Assembly (NCBI GenBank): GCA_036346275.1
Contig: JAYEVK010000113.1
Coordinates: forward strand, 1-64,000
Direction: 5' to 3'
DNA length: 64,000 nt
Source: Otatea glauca
Taxonomy: Eukaryota > Streptophyta > Magnoliopsida > Poales > Poaceae
The notes below the pieces were generated by a model. It made no database searches. It saw only the letters and a program-made list of their open reading frames with translations, and was not told where the DNA came from. The position numbers were made by a program, and so were the translations under genes. Shown one piece after another: positions 45,100 to 55,559 of the stretch. The number at the start of each line of letters is the position of its first letter. Positions within the stretch are counted from its first letter, which is position 1.

Positions 45100-48000
45100 T
45101 AGAGACGGCCAAACGGGTCGGCCTGAGGCATGGCACTGTAGCCTCGGCCCGAGCACGGCACGGCCCAGCCGTAAACGGGCCGTGCCAGCACGGACCACTC
45201 GCACATCCCGTACTTGGGCTGGCACGGCGGGCCGACCCAGCCCGGCCAGTTTAGCCCGTTTAATTTGAAAAATAGCCGTTTTATAGCCGTTTGAGGCTTA
45301 AAAATTCAAAAAAATCCTAGTTTTTTCCCTATAAATAGGTGGTTGCCCCCCTCATTTACACACTAGCAATCTTGCATTCTCTTCTAGTCATTCTCTTGTG
45401 GAAATTCGTTTGCTCTTGGTGGTAATTTGGCAAAATTCAAAATAGTTTTGCCAAAAATCCGAAATTCGGCTTCCAGCTTATGTCAAGAAGTCAAGGTGAT
45501 AATTGTGATTTATTTTTTTGTTTTGCTAGTATTTTAAATCATATTTTAGTATTAATAGTGTAATTATTTCTTGTAGTTTGCTTTATGGAGCCCGGGGATT
45601 TTCCGTCGTTCTTAGCTTCTGATTTCGGTATTTCACCCGAGGAGCTTCTTGCATCATATCAAGCCCAAGAAGCTGCAGGAGCTGTGCTATCCTCAGGCTC
45701 TACAAGTGCTAGAGCGTCGGCAAGCACTAGGGCGAAAAGAACAAGACGCAGTACATCGGGAGTCTGGGAAGATTTCGAGCAGATTTTTGAGACATCAAAC
45801 GACATACAGAGCATGTATGCTGTTTGTAAATATTGTAAGCATAAATTAACTACGAAATCTTCAGGTGCATGCTGAGAGATGTAGAAAAAAAGCGGGGATG
45901 GCTTTGAGACAAGCGCAATTTGCGGTATAACCCAATGATGCTGATGCACGAATCGGGTCTACAATCGTAAGGTAGCTCGTGAATCTCTTTGTCGTTTAAT
46001 CGCTTCTCAAAATCTTCCTTTAAACTTTGGTGAGTCAGCTGCATTTGAAAGCTATATTAGGACCGCTCATAATCCTAGGTTTTCTGCAGTTTCTAGACAG
46101 ACAACAACTAGAGATTTGATTAAATATTATAATAATTGTCACAATAACCTAAAAGAAAATTTTAGTACCTGTACTTTTTCTGTGTCTTTGACATCTAATA
46201 TATGGAGTGGTAGAGTTAAAGAGGATTACCTTAGTGTAGTTGCTCATTATGTAAATGATGATTGGCAACTAGAAAAGAGAATTATATGATTCAAATTAAT
46301 TGATGTAGCATACACTGGTGAAAATATTGCTGATTGTATTATAAAAGTTGTGGAAGATTTTGGTCTTAGTGATAAGATTTTTGCAATAACATTAGATAAT
46401 GCTTCTGCAAATACTTTTGCCATGAACATTCTTACTCCGCTTTTCAATCCCTATGCTGAATCTTTCTTATTATATCAACGTTGTGCTTGCCATATTATTA
46501 ATCTTATAGTTAAATCTGGTTTGAATAGGTTAGATAAGTATCTTGAATCTTTTCGTACTGCAATATCTTACTTCAATTATTCTAATCAACGAGTAGCAGC
46601 ATTTAAGACTTATTGTATTGCAATGAATGTGCGTCCGCGTAAGTTTGGTTTGGATATGCTTGTTAGATGGAACTCTACTTACTTGATGCTTAAGAATCTC
46701 ATACCATATGAGAGCACATTTTATGTTTTAATTAACACGCACTGTCGTACATGGGATGGTCAACCGCTACTCACAGAGCAACATTGGTATATTGCTAAAT
46801 ACTTGCTATCATTTTTAGAACTTTTTTTTTAATCTACTGTTGCTTTATCTGGAGTTTATTACGCAACCTCTCCTTTAATTGTGCATCATATTTTAGAAAT
46901 TGCTACCCACTTAAAGAGCCACGAAAATGATAATATCTTGCGTGAAGTTGTTTATGCTATGAAAACTAAATTTTTGAAATATTGGCAAGAAATTTCTATG
47001 TTATATGCATTTGCATTTATTTTAGATCCTACAGCTAAAGTTCGAGGATTCTCTAATGTTCTCTCACTTCTAAGTGATGCAGTACGTACTGATTATTCTA
47101 GTTATTTTTCAAATGTCCGTGCTAACTTATCTCAAGTTTATGATAAGTATGATCGGAAGTTTTCTGGAGTTCGCATGCAGCGACCTTCACCAGCACCCAC
47201 AACAGGTAAGAAGAAAACCGCTTGGGGAAAGATATGGGATGCAGGTGGCTCTTTCTCAAGGAGTTCGACTACAACAACGACAAGTGCGGACACATCAAGT
47301 GGTGGGGAGCTAGCTGCCTATCTTAACAGCGACACTGTCAACTACCAAGAGCAGCAAGAGGAGGATTTCAGCATTTTACAGTGGTGGCACGAGCACAAGA
47401 TAATATATCCGGTGCTTTCCATATTAGCACGGGATGTGTTAACAGTTCCTGTCTCTAAGGTTTCTTCGGAGTCTACTTTCAGTCTATCCGAAAGAATAAT
47501 CGAGGAGAAAAGAACAAATCTGACAAGTGAGATGGTGGAAATACTTCTTAGTGTGAAAGATTGGGAACAAGCTGATCAACGAGCTCAACATACTGCAGAA
47601 AATGCTGAGTTGGCGGAGACGTTCGAAAATATTTATCTAGATATTAAGGAAGAATAATTGTAATCTTCACTTTTTTTCCTGTATCAGTGAGCTATAGGGT
47701 GTACTCTTTTTTCTTTGCCAAGGTTTTCTCGTGTTGAGTTTTTACTTGGCAATATTTTTAACGAGGCAGCTAAATATTAATAAAGCTCATTATTTAATTA
47801 AAATTATTTGTCTCATTTTAGAATTTATCTCATATTTTAGTTTTTTCTTAATTTATATATATTTAAAAAGTTTTTCTATATCCTTTGAGTTTTTCTAATT
47901 ATTTTAAATTTTTCCTATTTTTCTGAATTTTTTCATAGTTTTTCTCCATTTTTTTCCATATTTTTTTATTTTTCTAATTTTTTCTTTTTTTGAATTTTTC

Positions 48001-48226
48001 TTGTGCTAGCAGGCTAACAGACCGACTCGACCCGTTTAGATCCGTTGGACCCGTGCCGACACGGCACGACCCGTTAGCCTTGCGGATCGTACTTGGGCCA
48101 CCTTCCCGGCACGTGGACCGACAAGCACGATCCGTTTAATAACCGGGCCGAAACGAGTCGTGTCTAAACGGATCATACCGTTTTTTAATCGGGTCAGGCC
48201 GGACGGTCCGTTTCGCCCTCTCTACA
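45100..48226 (+). mobile_element. hAT element with decayed BED-type transposase
   Basis: The left end is TAGAGACGGCCAAACGGGTC; the right end, read inward, is TGTAGAGAGGGCGAAACGGACC, an imperfect inverted pair. The flanks are GTGTAGGG and CTGTAGGG. Subterminal regions contain dense GGCCCG/CGGGCC and GCACGGC words on both sides, as in Ac-like grass hATs. The transposase relic at 45585-47657 is on the plus strand. It is inserted directly beside the first hAT element, reusing its right-hand target duplication. Confidence 0.88.
45585..47657 (+). pseudogene. hAT transposase (BED finger, hATC domain), broken
   Basis: Transposase of RICESLEEPER/Ac-like type, which cuts and pastes the element. ATG at 45585 (MEPGDFPSFLAS). 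The BED zinc finger is SGVWEDFEQIF with CKYCKHKL (45755-45860), its His/Cys part HAERCRKKAG continuing after a frame break at about 45865. Then AHNPRFSAVSRQTTTRDL, TSNIWSGR and, in a clean frame from 46350, ITLDNASANTFAMNIL with RCACHIINLIVKSGL and MLVRWNSTYLMLK, core hAT motifs. A run of T at 46822-46832 ends this frame; the next (46881-47657) carries WWHEHKIIYPVLSILARDVL and SSESTFSLSERII, the hATC dimerisation domain, and ends normally. Stops also occur at 45928 and 46289. Not functional as written. Confidence 0.92.
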
Positions 48227-48325
48227 CTGTAGGGTAGCAGAAGAAATTCCGTTCGTCTTCCGCAGCTAGCCTTCGTTTCCGCCCGGAACACAAGAGCAGA
48301 GGAGAGAAGAGACCAGATCGCATCC

Positions 48326-49137
48326 ATGGCTCTCAGCCTCCGCCGGAAGCAGCTAAGTAAGCACCATGAATTGGCATCCCCTCCATTCCCACAACTCCGC
48401 AAGCACGGCGTCACCCTCTACCGACGCCCCAGCCGTCTACTTCCTCCGCCCCACCCCCGCCAACGCCGACCGCATCGCCGCCGCCTTCCTCTACGCCTCC
48501 TTCCACCTCAACTTGTCCTCCTCGCTCCCCCGCCCCATCCTCGACCGCCTCGCCGCAGCCATCTAAGCATGTGATATATCGCAACAGTGTTGCTTGGGCA
48601 TCATATCAAGGAGAGGTCGCTGGATGGATATTGCGACTGCGAGAATGATATGCTCGTCAAGGGCTCCGTCGACCGGAACACGCTGCTGAGCCTCCTCGGA
48701 GGGAAGGGCACCAAGGAGGACAAGCTCCGGCTGGCTGTGACCTACCTGCTGTCTTTCGAGACGCGGCCACCGTCCGAGCTGGAGCCTGGAGCAGGTCGAG
48801 GCGGCCCTGCGGGAGTCTGAAGTGGACATGTCCGCGTTTCAGTATGTGAAGAGGGTGAAGTCGTCGAACACGCACTTTGCTGACTCGTCAAGCACGGCAA
48901 GCAACACTGTTGATTGGGCAGAGAAGCTTGATTGTCTTCATGATTGGTGGTGGGAATTATGTTGAGTACAGGAGCTTGATGGAGCGCTCGCAGTCGCAGC
49001 CATCTAATAAGCATGCATGTGATGTATGGACTGGAGCGACAGAGATTCTCAACGCCAACGGGGTGGAGTTTAGTCAGCAACTCACAGAATTGGGGCAGAA
49101 AACGGGGTTGGGAGGTGGCGGCAGCAGCAACCCGTAA
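48326..49137 (+). pseudogene. SLY1: SLY1 (SEC1/Munc18-family) gene copy, internally deleted
   Basis: SLY1 binds syntaxins for ER-Golgi vesicle fusion. Identity is recognised from several ordered pieces: MALSLRRKQL at the start (48326), LRKHGVTLY (48402), then in another frame DAPAVYFLRPTPANADRI with SFHLNLSSSLPR. The next piece is IKERSLDGYCDCENDMLVKG and GSVDRNTLLSLLGGKGTKED (48600-48730), then AALRESEVDMSAFQYVKRVK and NTVDWAEKL, FMIGGGNYVEYRSL (48937) and GATEILNANG to the stop at 49137. From about residue 115 the text jumps to about residue 400 of the normal roughly 620-residue protein, so the central SM core is gone, and smaller deletions plus two frameshifts exist. The leader (48235-48325) looks like a normal 5' UTR. 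Two hAT elements end 92 bases before the ATG. Confidence 0.88.
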
Positions 49138-50506
49138 ATAGGCTCGGTGGGCTCTTCTTTTTGACGTTAAGGATTTGATTCAGGCTGCAGAGCTTACCGC
49201 CCGGTACCAAATCCCCCAAGCCCAGGTTCAGATCAGCTCTGCTCTCTCCGGGTTCGTTTGTTACCAATATACATAGCTTCCGTTCTATACTTATTAAAAC
49301 TCACATACGATCGGTCATCTGCATGCCATCTTCTGTTTACTGGGGAATTGTTTTAGCGTAATCCTGTGCCTAGACTCGCTAAAACACAACAGTTCCGAAG
49401 AGCTTTTGTATAGTAGTACAATTTCTCTCTCTCGATTGACTATGGTAGTAATAATGGTGGGAAATGTTTTGTCTATCGCCCTTGTGGGGTTGAAGAGTAT
49501 CTGTCTGCAATCAAATTTGGATTATGGATTTGTGTGCAACGATTGATTGTCAGTCAGTCAGTCGTGGTACGAAGCGTCAGCAGATAAACAAGCTCTTGGT
49601 TGTCAATTTGTCATTGCAGCAAGCAAGGAGATCCATTTCATCGTGAGCTGCCGATGCTGCTGCTGTCGTGAGTTGGAAACTTGTGCGCGCGCTCTGCCTG
49701 AGGCGAACACAGGAATCGGACCTTGCTTGGCCTCTCTAGTAGGCCTGAGCCATCGTTGTAGACAGTTTTTGTCCTTGAAACTTGCATCTTTGGCAATGCT
49801 AAAACCCGGGCAATGCCAAAACCTGGGCAAAAATTCTTGGATTGTCCACGCATGGTGTTAGATTTCTTTGATATTATCAACAATTTTTTGGCGTTACCAA
49901 ATTTTAGCTTCAAGCCAAATGGTGGTTAATTTTTCAGGGTATTACCAAATTTTGATAAAGCGAGTCGGGGCTTCTGTGTTCGGTCGGTCGTCCGTTGCAT
50001 GCTTGCTTGCGGGGCTGAAGCATTAGTTGGTTCACAATACATACATGCATTAATTGATTCATATTGGCAAGGTATCGTACGTTCGCTACATAACATAGAG
50101 AAACATTCGCATATACGAGTAGCAATCAAATCGAATTGAGATTGAAAAAAAAACCCCGACAGATAGGCTCGGTTTTGGTTCCAAGCAGGAAGGAGATGCA
50201 GCAGAGCGGTACCAGAATAAAAAGGAGAGACCAAAGCAAAATCACCACCGCATACATGCGTGTCCGGTTCTCCACAATAAACTCAGGGAAGTCCGACGCT
50301 TTAAGAAAGCAAAGAATTCCGAATGGAATGATTTTGAATATCGATTTCTTGGTAAAAAAAACCTTCGCCCAATTTTGAATTCACCCAATTTTGAATTGTC
50401 AAAGCAAGAGCTTTATGTAAGAGTGGAAGCTGCAAAAGGTGAATTAGGAATTTATCTGGTAGGAGATGATAGTCTTTTCCCCTTAGAGATGGAAAATCTG
50501 TCCACC
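49138..50506. other. 3' flank of the SLY1 copy and intergenic sequence
   Basis: The first 200 bases look like the gene's 3' untranslated region. TTTGGCAATGCTAAAA at 49790 and GGTATTACCAAATTTTG near 49938 could be worn MITE ends, but I find no target duplication. No gene recognised. Confidence 0.4.
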
Positions 50507-50728
50507 CGGCTGTCTGTTTTAGCTTTTAATTATAACCCTAAAAATAGAATAAAAAACAAACAGCTCGATTCTAGAATACGATACTCACAATCCAGCCTAC
50601 CCATACACACTAAATCCACAATTCACTTCATATGTACTTTTGAATTCCAGCTTTTAGAGAATCAACTTCTCTACAACCACAATTCAGAATCAACTTCTAG
50701 AGAATCCAAAGCTAAAACAAACAGGCCC
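50507..50728. mobile_element. MITE with GGGCCTGTTTG-type ends
   Basis: About 220 bp bounded by CGGCTGTCTGTTTTAGCTTT on the left and CCAAAGCTAAAACAAACAGG on the right, which are inverted copies with a few changes. Internal CAGAATCAACTTCTAGAGAAT-like words (shortened) are also palindromic. No target duplication found; the superfamily is uncertain. Confidence 0.6.
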
Positions 50729-51280
50729 TCACTCATCAGCAGCTTCTGAAATGAAAATTTAAGCAACCAACTGATCATCTATCTAAGACAAGCCAGTTCA
50801 ATGTCTGGCACAAAGCTAGTATCGACTATGCCAGTATATACAACAAACTCACCTGCCGAGTAAATAAACTGTTCATGTTATTGCTAAAACAAAGTAGGAG
50901 ACAGTTGCAAACTAGTGCAATTGGGCACCATATACTAAGCCAGAACGCCAATTGGAATTGCTCCTCCTCTTTCATCCTTTTTCAATAATTTTTGTCGTCC
51001 AACTGCATCTTCTTCAATAATTTCCACAGCAATTAGCAGCAAACCAACATCTTGTGTATTATTGACTCCACACGGAAAGCTGGTGAAGGCTGTTATGGTT
51101 TTGGTAACAAGACGAGTAACAAGCAGGCAGGCAGGCTCTGCTCTGGACAACTAAAACAACATATACATCCGGACGAATGAATCCCTAGGCTCAGCCATCT
51201 AGGCATGCTTCCACAACGACAACAATAGTATTAGTATTCGGCCCAGCATTGCAGATTTACCACACCCAAGCTTAATATAG

Positions 51281-51510
51281 GCCCTGTTTGGCAGAGCTCC
51301 AGATCCCAGCTCTACCTCAGAGTTGGAGTTTGTAGGCTAAAATAAAGTGAACTAAGTTTATATTTTTAGTCTAAAATGTAAATAAGATGGCCCATCTAAA
51401 CACTCTTAATGTACCCACAGCTCCAACTCTATAAATTTCTGGAGCTAAGAATACCCTGCTCCACCAACTCCACGGATTTTGGTGGAGCTGGAGCTGTCCC
51501 AAACACCCCC
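51281..51510. mobile_element. MITE with GCCCTGTTTGG ends
   Basis: 230 bp with left end GCCCTGTTTGGCAGAGCTCC and right end GAGCTGTCCCAAACACCCCC, inverted relatives. ATAG flanks both sides (51277-51280 and 51511-51514), too short to be decisive. Such ends are widespread in grass genomes. Confidence 0.65.
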
Positions 51511-51806
51511 ATAGTGTCACGAATCCAGACAAAAACTTGCAAGGCACCATAAAATAGGTCATTGTAAGCCAAAATTCCAACCTTGTCGTTGTCTACTATA
51601 CATTTTGAAAGTAATTATCGCCTCAACCGCCAGCGAAATATATAAATTCACTTTCTAAATAAGTTGCAGAATTAATGTTAACAGCATCGTTGAGTTCCCG
51701 CAAGGAGCCCGTTCTGTTTGAGCTCTTGTGAGTCATCAGCCGGTGTACCATTGATCCGTTGAGCGAGAGCCCTTCCACACGGGACTCCCGGATCATGAGT
51801 ATGTGA

Positions 51807-52052
51807 GATCAAACAGGATTAGAACTAGTTCAAGGCTTTTCTTTTGGGTGAAAAGCAAGATTGTTACGTGAATTATCAAACCAATACCACGAACAAGTCT
51901 CGGAAGGCCCGAACTAATCTAAAATTAAAGATCAAACAGTGTTAGAACTAGTTCAAAGTTCTTTCTATTCAGCAAAAAGCAAGATTGTTATGCAAATGAT
52001 CAAACCAATACCACGAAACAAGTCACGGCTGGAAGGCCTGAACTAATATAAA
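51807..52052. repeat. Two tandem copies of a 123-bp unit
   Basis: The unit starts GATCAAACAGGATTAGAACT at 51807 and GATCAAACAGTGTTAGAACT at 51930. Both continue with GCAAGATTGTTA, CAAACCAATACCACGAA and GAACTAAT. The copies differ by several substitutions, so the duplication is old. Confidence 0.8.
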
Positions 52053-52504
52053 TTAAAGAAACAGGCTATCCTACAGGGCATATAGTAACAGTTACTTTCG
52101 CTTCCAGGAATTTATATTTCCAAAATTAGAACAAAGCCCAACTCTAGATATTGAAACTGACACAACCTCCAGTCAGTTCCTATGCAAACTCGAGATACCT
52201 ACATCGAACGAAAGCATCCACCAACCTTCAGTTACAACATAGGTAATAAGGTTATTTCTCTACCATTATCACAACATTTGAACAAGCCAGAGATCACAAA
52301 TTAGTCCACGATTCCGGGCTCTTGCATTGTAAGTGGCAGTACAATAGGTTCACATAGGTGCCACGACAAACAAAGAAATCTAAATATAACATTCCCAAAG
52401 TAATTATGAGTCCATATACATCTAATTTATGAATTTCCATCATAGTTGCACTTTGCAATCAGGAAATGTGGAATAACAGTATAGCAAAACAACCAGGCCT
52501 CTGA

Positions 52505-52646
52505 GATTTCCTATCTATCTAAAGATAGAAGGTTTGCTTCCATGGAAGGAAATCTTCATGAAGACTTGTGATGAAGATTTCCTATCTATCTAAAGATAGA
52601 AGGTTTGCTTCCATGGAAGGAAATCTTCATAAAGACTTGTGATGAA
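52505..52646. repeat. Two near-identical tandem copies of a 71-bp unit
   Basis: The unit begins GATTTCCTATCTATCTAAAG at 52505 and 52576. Only one base differs (TTCATGAAGAC against TTCATAAAGAC). Each copy contains hairpin-like pairs (CTATCTATCTAAAGATAG; GCTTCCATGGAAGGAAATC). A recent duplication. Confidence 0.88.
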
Positions 52647-52902
52647 GATGGGAACATCAAATGAGTGTAAAGAAGAAAACTGAGATATGTATGCAAGTTA
52701 GAAAACCAAACCATACACAACATCATGTGCTGTACTTTCCAACTAAGGTTCTTATTGACACAAGATCCCCTCCACCCATTCATATTCAGTAATCGTGACA
52801 AGAAAACATTGCGACCAGCGAGAAGGAACTTTACACCGTGGTGGTGCTCACGGTAGACACGAGAATCGATTGTAAGGCGAAGATACTGACCTATCTTTAT
52901 CC

Positions 52903-54064
52903 CTAGGATGCATACTGTGGTGCCCCTGCCGCCATCCTAGCAACCTGAGCCTGCTGCTGCGCACTGTTCACCTTGGTGCAGAGGACACGTTGGAAAAACT
53001 GCTCCCGCGCCAGCGCCCGCACGCTCCTGAGGTAGCTGTCAAACGGCACGGATCCTTCCTGAACGGCCTTGTCGAGAGCGTAAATGGTGTCCTCGAGCGC
53101 CAAATCCGCAGCCGTGCACTCGAGCATCTGCCTGGACAGCACATCCGCCGGCTCCATGGCCTCCTCCGCTTCGGTGTTGCCGGTGGTCCCCTTGGTATTC
53201 GTCATGACCCAGGCCTCCATGACGTCGGTAGCCATCATTACGTCCTGCAGGCGGCGCTCGAGCGCCTCCTTCTCGTCCCCCATCTTGCGCACCCCATCGG
53301 CCACCACCTCGCCCCTGCCGCGCAGCTCAGCCTGGACGGCGAAGAGGGCATCGACCTCGGCCTCACGGGCGGTGCGCAGGGTGGCGGCCTCGGCGTAGGC
53401 CATGTCGACGAGCTTGGCGACGGCGTTGCGCCTGTAGACCTCGGCGGGGTCCTCGGTGGGCGGGGCGGGCGGCCAGCTGGGGAGGCCGGGAACCTGTAGG
53501 AGCGAGGGGCGGGGCAGGGGCAGGGGCAGGGTCGACGATGGGAGGGGGGTTGTTGCTGGGGCTCCTGGTGAAGAGCGGTGGGTCGAGGCCGAAGAGGTGG
53601 GAGAGGGATCTGATCAGGTCGACGAGGTTGGAGGAGGAACACCCAGGAGCGGAGGTAGGGCGCGTTGGCGACGAGGCCGGAGCGGTCGACGAGGTGGTGG
53701 TGGGGCTTGATGAGCATGTCGCGGGTCGGGGAGAGGAAGACGAGGGGCGGGGAGCGCGGGTAGGGCTCGGGAAGCCAGATGACGGCGGGTAGGTTGTAGG
53801 AGGCTCCGGCGTGGAGGATGGGGATGGTTCCGTCCGCCTGGAGGAGATGGGCGGCGCGGCCGTCGTTGTGGGTGAAGAGGGCGGCCTTGGGGTGGAGGGA
53901 TGGGAAGGCGTCGGCGAGGGCGACGAGGTGGTTGCGTATAAGCCACTTGACGTCCTCGGCGTAGGGGAGGGAGGAGGGGCCGCGCTGGGAGAGCGCCGTG
54001 TTGAGAACTGGTGCGCGTACTGCGCGCCGGTGGCCGACGGCGACGGCGAAGGAGGAGGAGCCAT
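52903..54064 (-). pseudogene. ELC: VPS23/ELC-type ESCRT-I subunit gene with three frame breaks
   Basis: VPS23 (TSG101 homologue, ELCH in Arabidopsis) binds ubiquitinated cargo at endosomes. The minus-strand ATG is at 54064 (MAPPPSPSPSATGAQ), preceded by AAACCCTAG in the leader. The UEV domain follows in a second frame: TALSQRGPSSLPYAEDVKWL, FPSLHPKAALFTHNDGR, LQADGTIPILHAGASYNLPA and WLPEPYPRSPPLVFLSPTRD. A third frame has SSNLVDLIRSLSHLF and a proline-rich linker. The last clean frame (53403-52903) has the coiled coil and the steadiness box (LECTAADLALEDTIYALDKA, SYLRSVRALAREQFF). Breaks: one base lost near 54006, two near 53636, one indel in the GC-rich linker near 53520. Intronless, as in the plant family. 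All domains are present, so it is either a young pseudogene or an intact gene with sequence errors. Confidence 0.85.
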
Positions 54065-54239
54065 CGGACTACTAGGGTTTCTTGTTGGGGGAGGAGAGAA
54101 GATGGGGATGGGCGAGGGAGGACGCAAACAGGCTAGTGATGGCAAGATGGGCGGCAGCGGCACGGCACTGACTGCGCCGATGGGCCGGGCCGGTTCGTTT
54201 GTAACAAAAAAACAAATCACAAAAAAATGTTATAAAAAT

Positions 54240-54436
54240 TAGAAATTAGAAAAGGTATGAATAAATAAATAAATATTCAGAAAAAATGGGAAAATTTTAT
54301 AATAATTAGAAAAACTTTTTTAAATATATGTAAATTAATAAAAAGCTAAAATATGAAATAAATTCTAAAATTAGACAAATAATTTCAATTAAATAATGAG
54401 TTTTATTGACGTTTGGCTGCCTTGTTAAAAACATTG
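54240..54436 (-). mobile_element. Fragment of a hAT element related to 45100-48226, inverted
   Basis: The reverse complement of 54240-54436 aligns with 47750-47950, the 3' non-coding part of the hAT element, sharing words such as CTCATTATTTAATT, ATTTTAGAATTTAT and TCATATTTTAG. It ends where the Tat LTR begins and carries no terminal repeat, so it was cut by that insertion and starts about 175 bases upstream of the VPS23 start codon. Confidence 0.7.
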
Positions 54437-55290
54437 TGTCGGCGTTTTCGAGCGCCGACAAGTAAATTTGTAAGTCTAAGGGGTCGCGCGTTCCACTCCC
54501 TGAATGGTTAGACTCGTGAGTCCAAGATGTATACTGGTTCAGGCTGAAAGTCCCTACTCCAGTTCGGATGGTCGTATTGTATTGCTTTGCACGACGTTTT
54601 ACAGATGAGGGCGCTAAGTTACCTAAGCTCCTCCTGTTCTTATCCCTTTCTCCTCTCCCCTAGAGTCGTTAGTCCTGCCTCCTTTTATACAGAAGGAAGG
54701 GGCAGGTTACATCGAGAGTCGGGGGAAGGGCGAGGCGACCTATGCTAGGAGCTCTGGTCCTTTGTCCTGTGGACTGGTCGCCACACGTCTTGCCCATCTT
54801 TGGGTCGGTAGCTTTGGTGGTCGGGAGGTTAGGTATTCTTGGAAATAGCGTACTTGCCCTCTGTGATCCTTACGAATCTTTGGCGTGCGGTGTGTGGCGT
54901 TAGCGCCTCGGGAGGAAGCGTGCGTTAAATCTTGTCTGTGGCCGGTTGATGGGTGGAAGCTCGACTTGGCGATCACCAAACCTTCTAGGAAGGAGCCACC
55001 GCCCTTGTATGGTCACTCCGATTGACCTTGTTCGCGAGTGCGTGGCGGTAGGGTGATTAGGGCCCGACACGCGCGCCCTCGGCGTCTGTCACTTTGGTTC
55101 GGTCGGTCGGGAGATCCGCCCGCCAAAAGTCGGGGCGTTGTCGGTCGGTCGCTTCCCTGGCCGGTCGAGGCGGATGTCTTGTGTGGTCTCGAGCGATTCG
55201 GTCGGTGGCGGGCGAGCGCGCTGTTGGTGGAGATATGCTTGAGGCGGCTCGTCGCCGGCCGTTAGGGTACCCTGTTATTAGTATTCGTCG
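54437..55290 (-). repeat. 3' LTR of Tat copy 2
   Basis: Begins TGTCGGCGTTTTCG and aligns with 5542-6422 up to GTATTCGTC. It is shorter by about 30 bp because copy 1 contains a local duplication of GAGATCCGCCCGCCAAAGG near 6207-6255. Confidence 0.85.
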
Positions 55291-55559
55291 ATAGCCCGAA
55301 CTCGGCGATTTCGGCGATTCGGTTGGGGTTGAACTTGGATGAGTGGTGGCGGGTGCAGTCGGTCGGTCGGCCGATCCGGTTAAGCGATTCATCGGTGTAC
55401 CCGACGGATCCGACGGCACGCCTCGAGCTTGGCGGGGCATTTGAATCGCCAGAGGCTTTTAATCGCCTCATTGCATGCCGAGCATGGCTTAGTGTGCCCG
55501 CCGTTCGCCTTCTTGGCGCCGGGTTACAGTGCGGGGCAACCGTCAAGCGGCGGCATTTA

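Noticed and set aside
49789..49966. Possible MITE with TTTGGCAATGC and GGTATTACCAAA words
   Set aside because: The ends match over too few bases and no target duplication flanks them.
50136..50749. Open frames of 80 and 124 codons on the plus strand
   Set aside because: They run through AT-rich sequence and into a MITE; no codon bias or family similarity.
51680..51800. Hairpin-like GC-richer patch (GAGTTCCCGCAAGGAGCCCG and following) that at first suggested a tRNA
   Set aside because: No T-loop GGTTCGA(A/T)(T/C)CC motif at the right spacing and no cloverleaf can be drawn.
53811..54242. Glycine/glutamate-rich plus-strand frame opposite the VPS23 gene
   Set aside because: It is an antisense shadow of the proline/serine-rich UEV and leader region; no plausible product.
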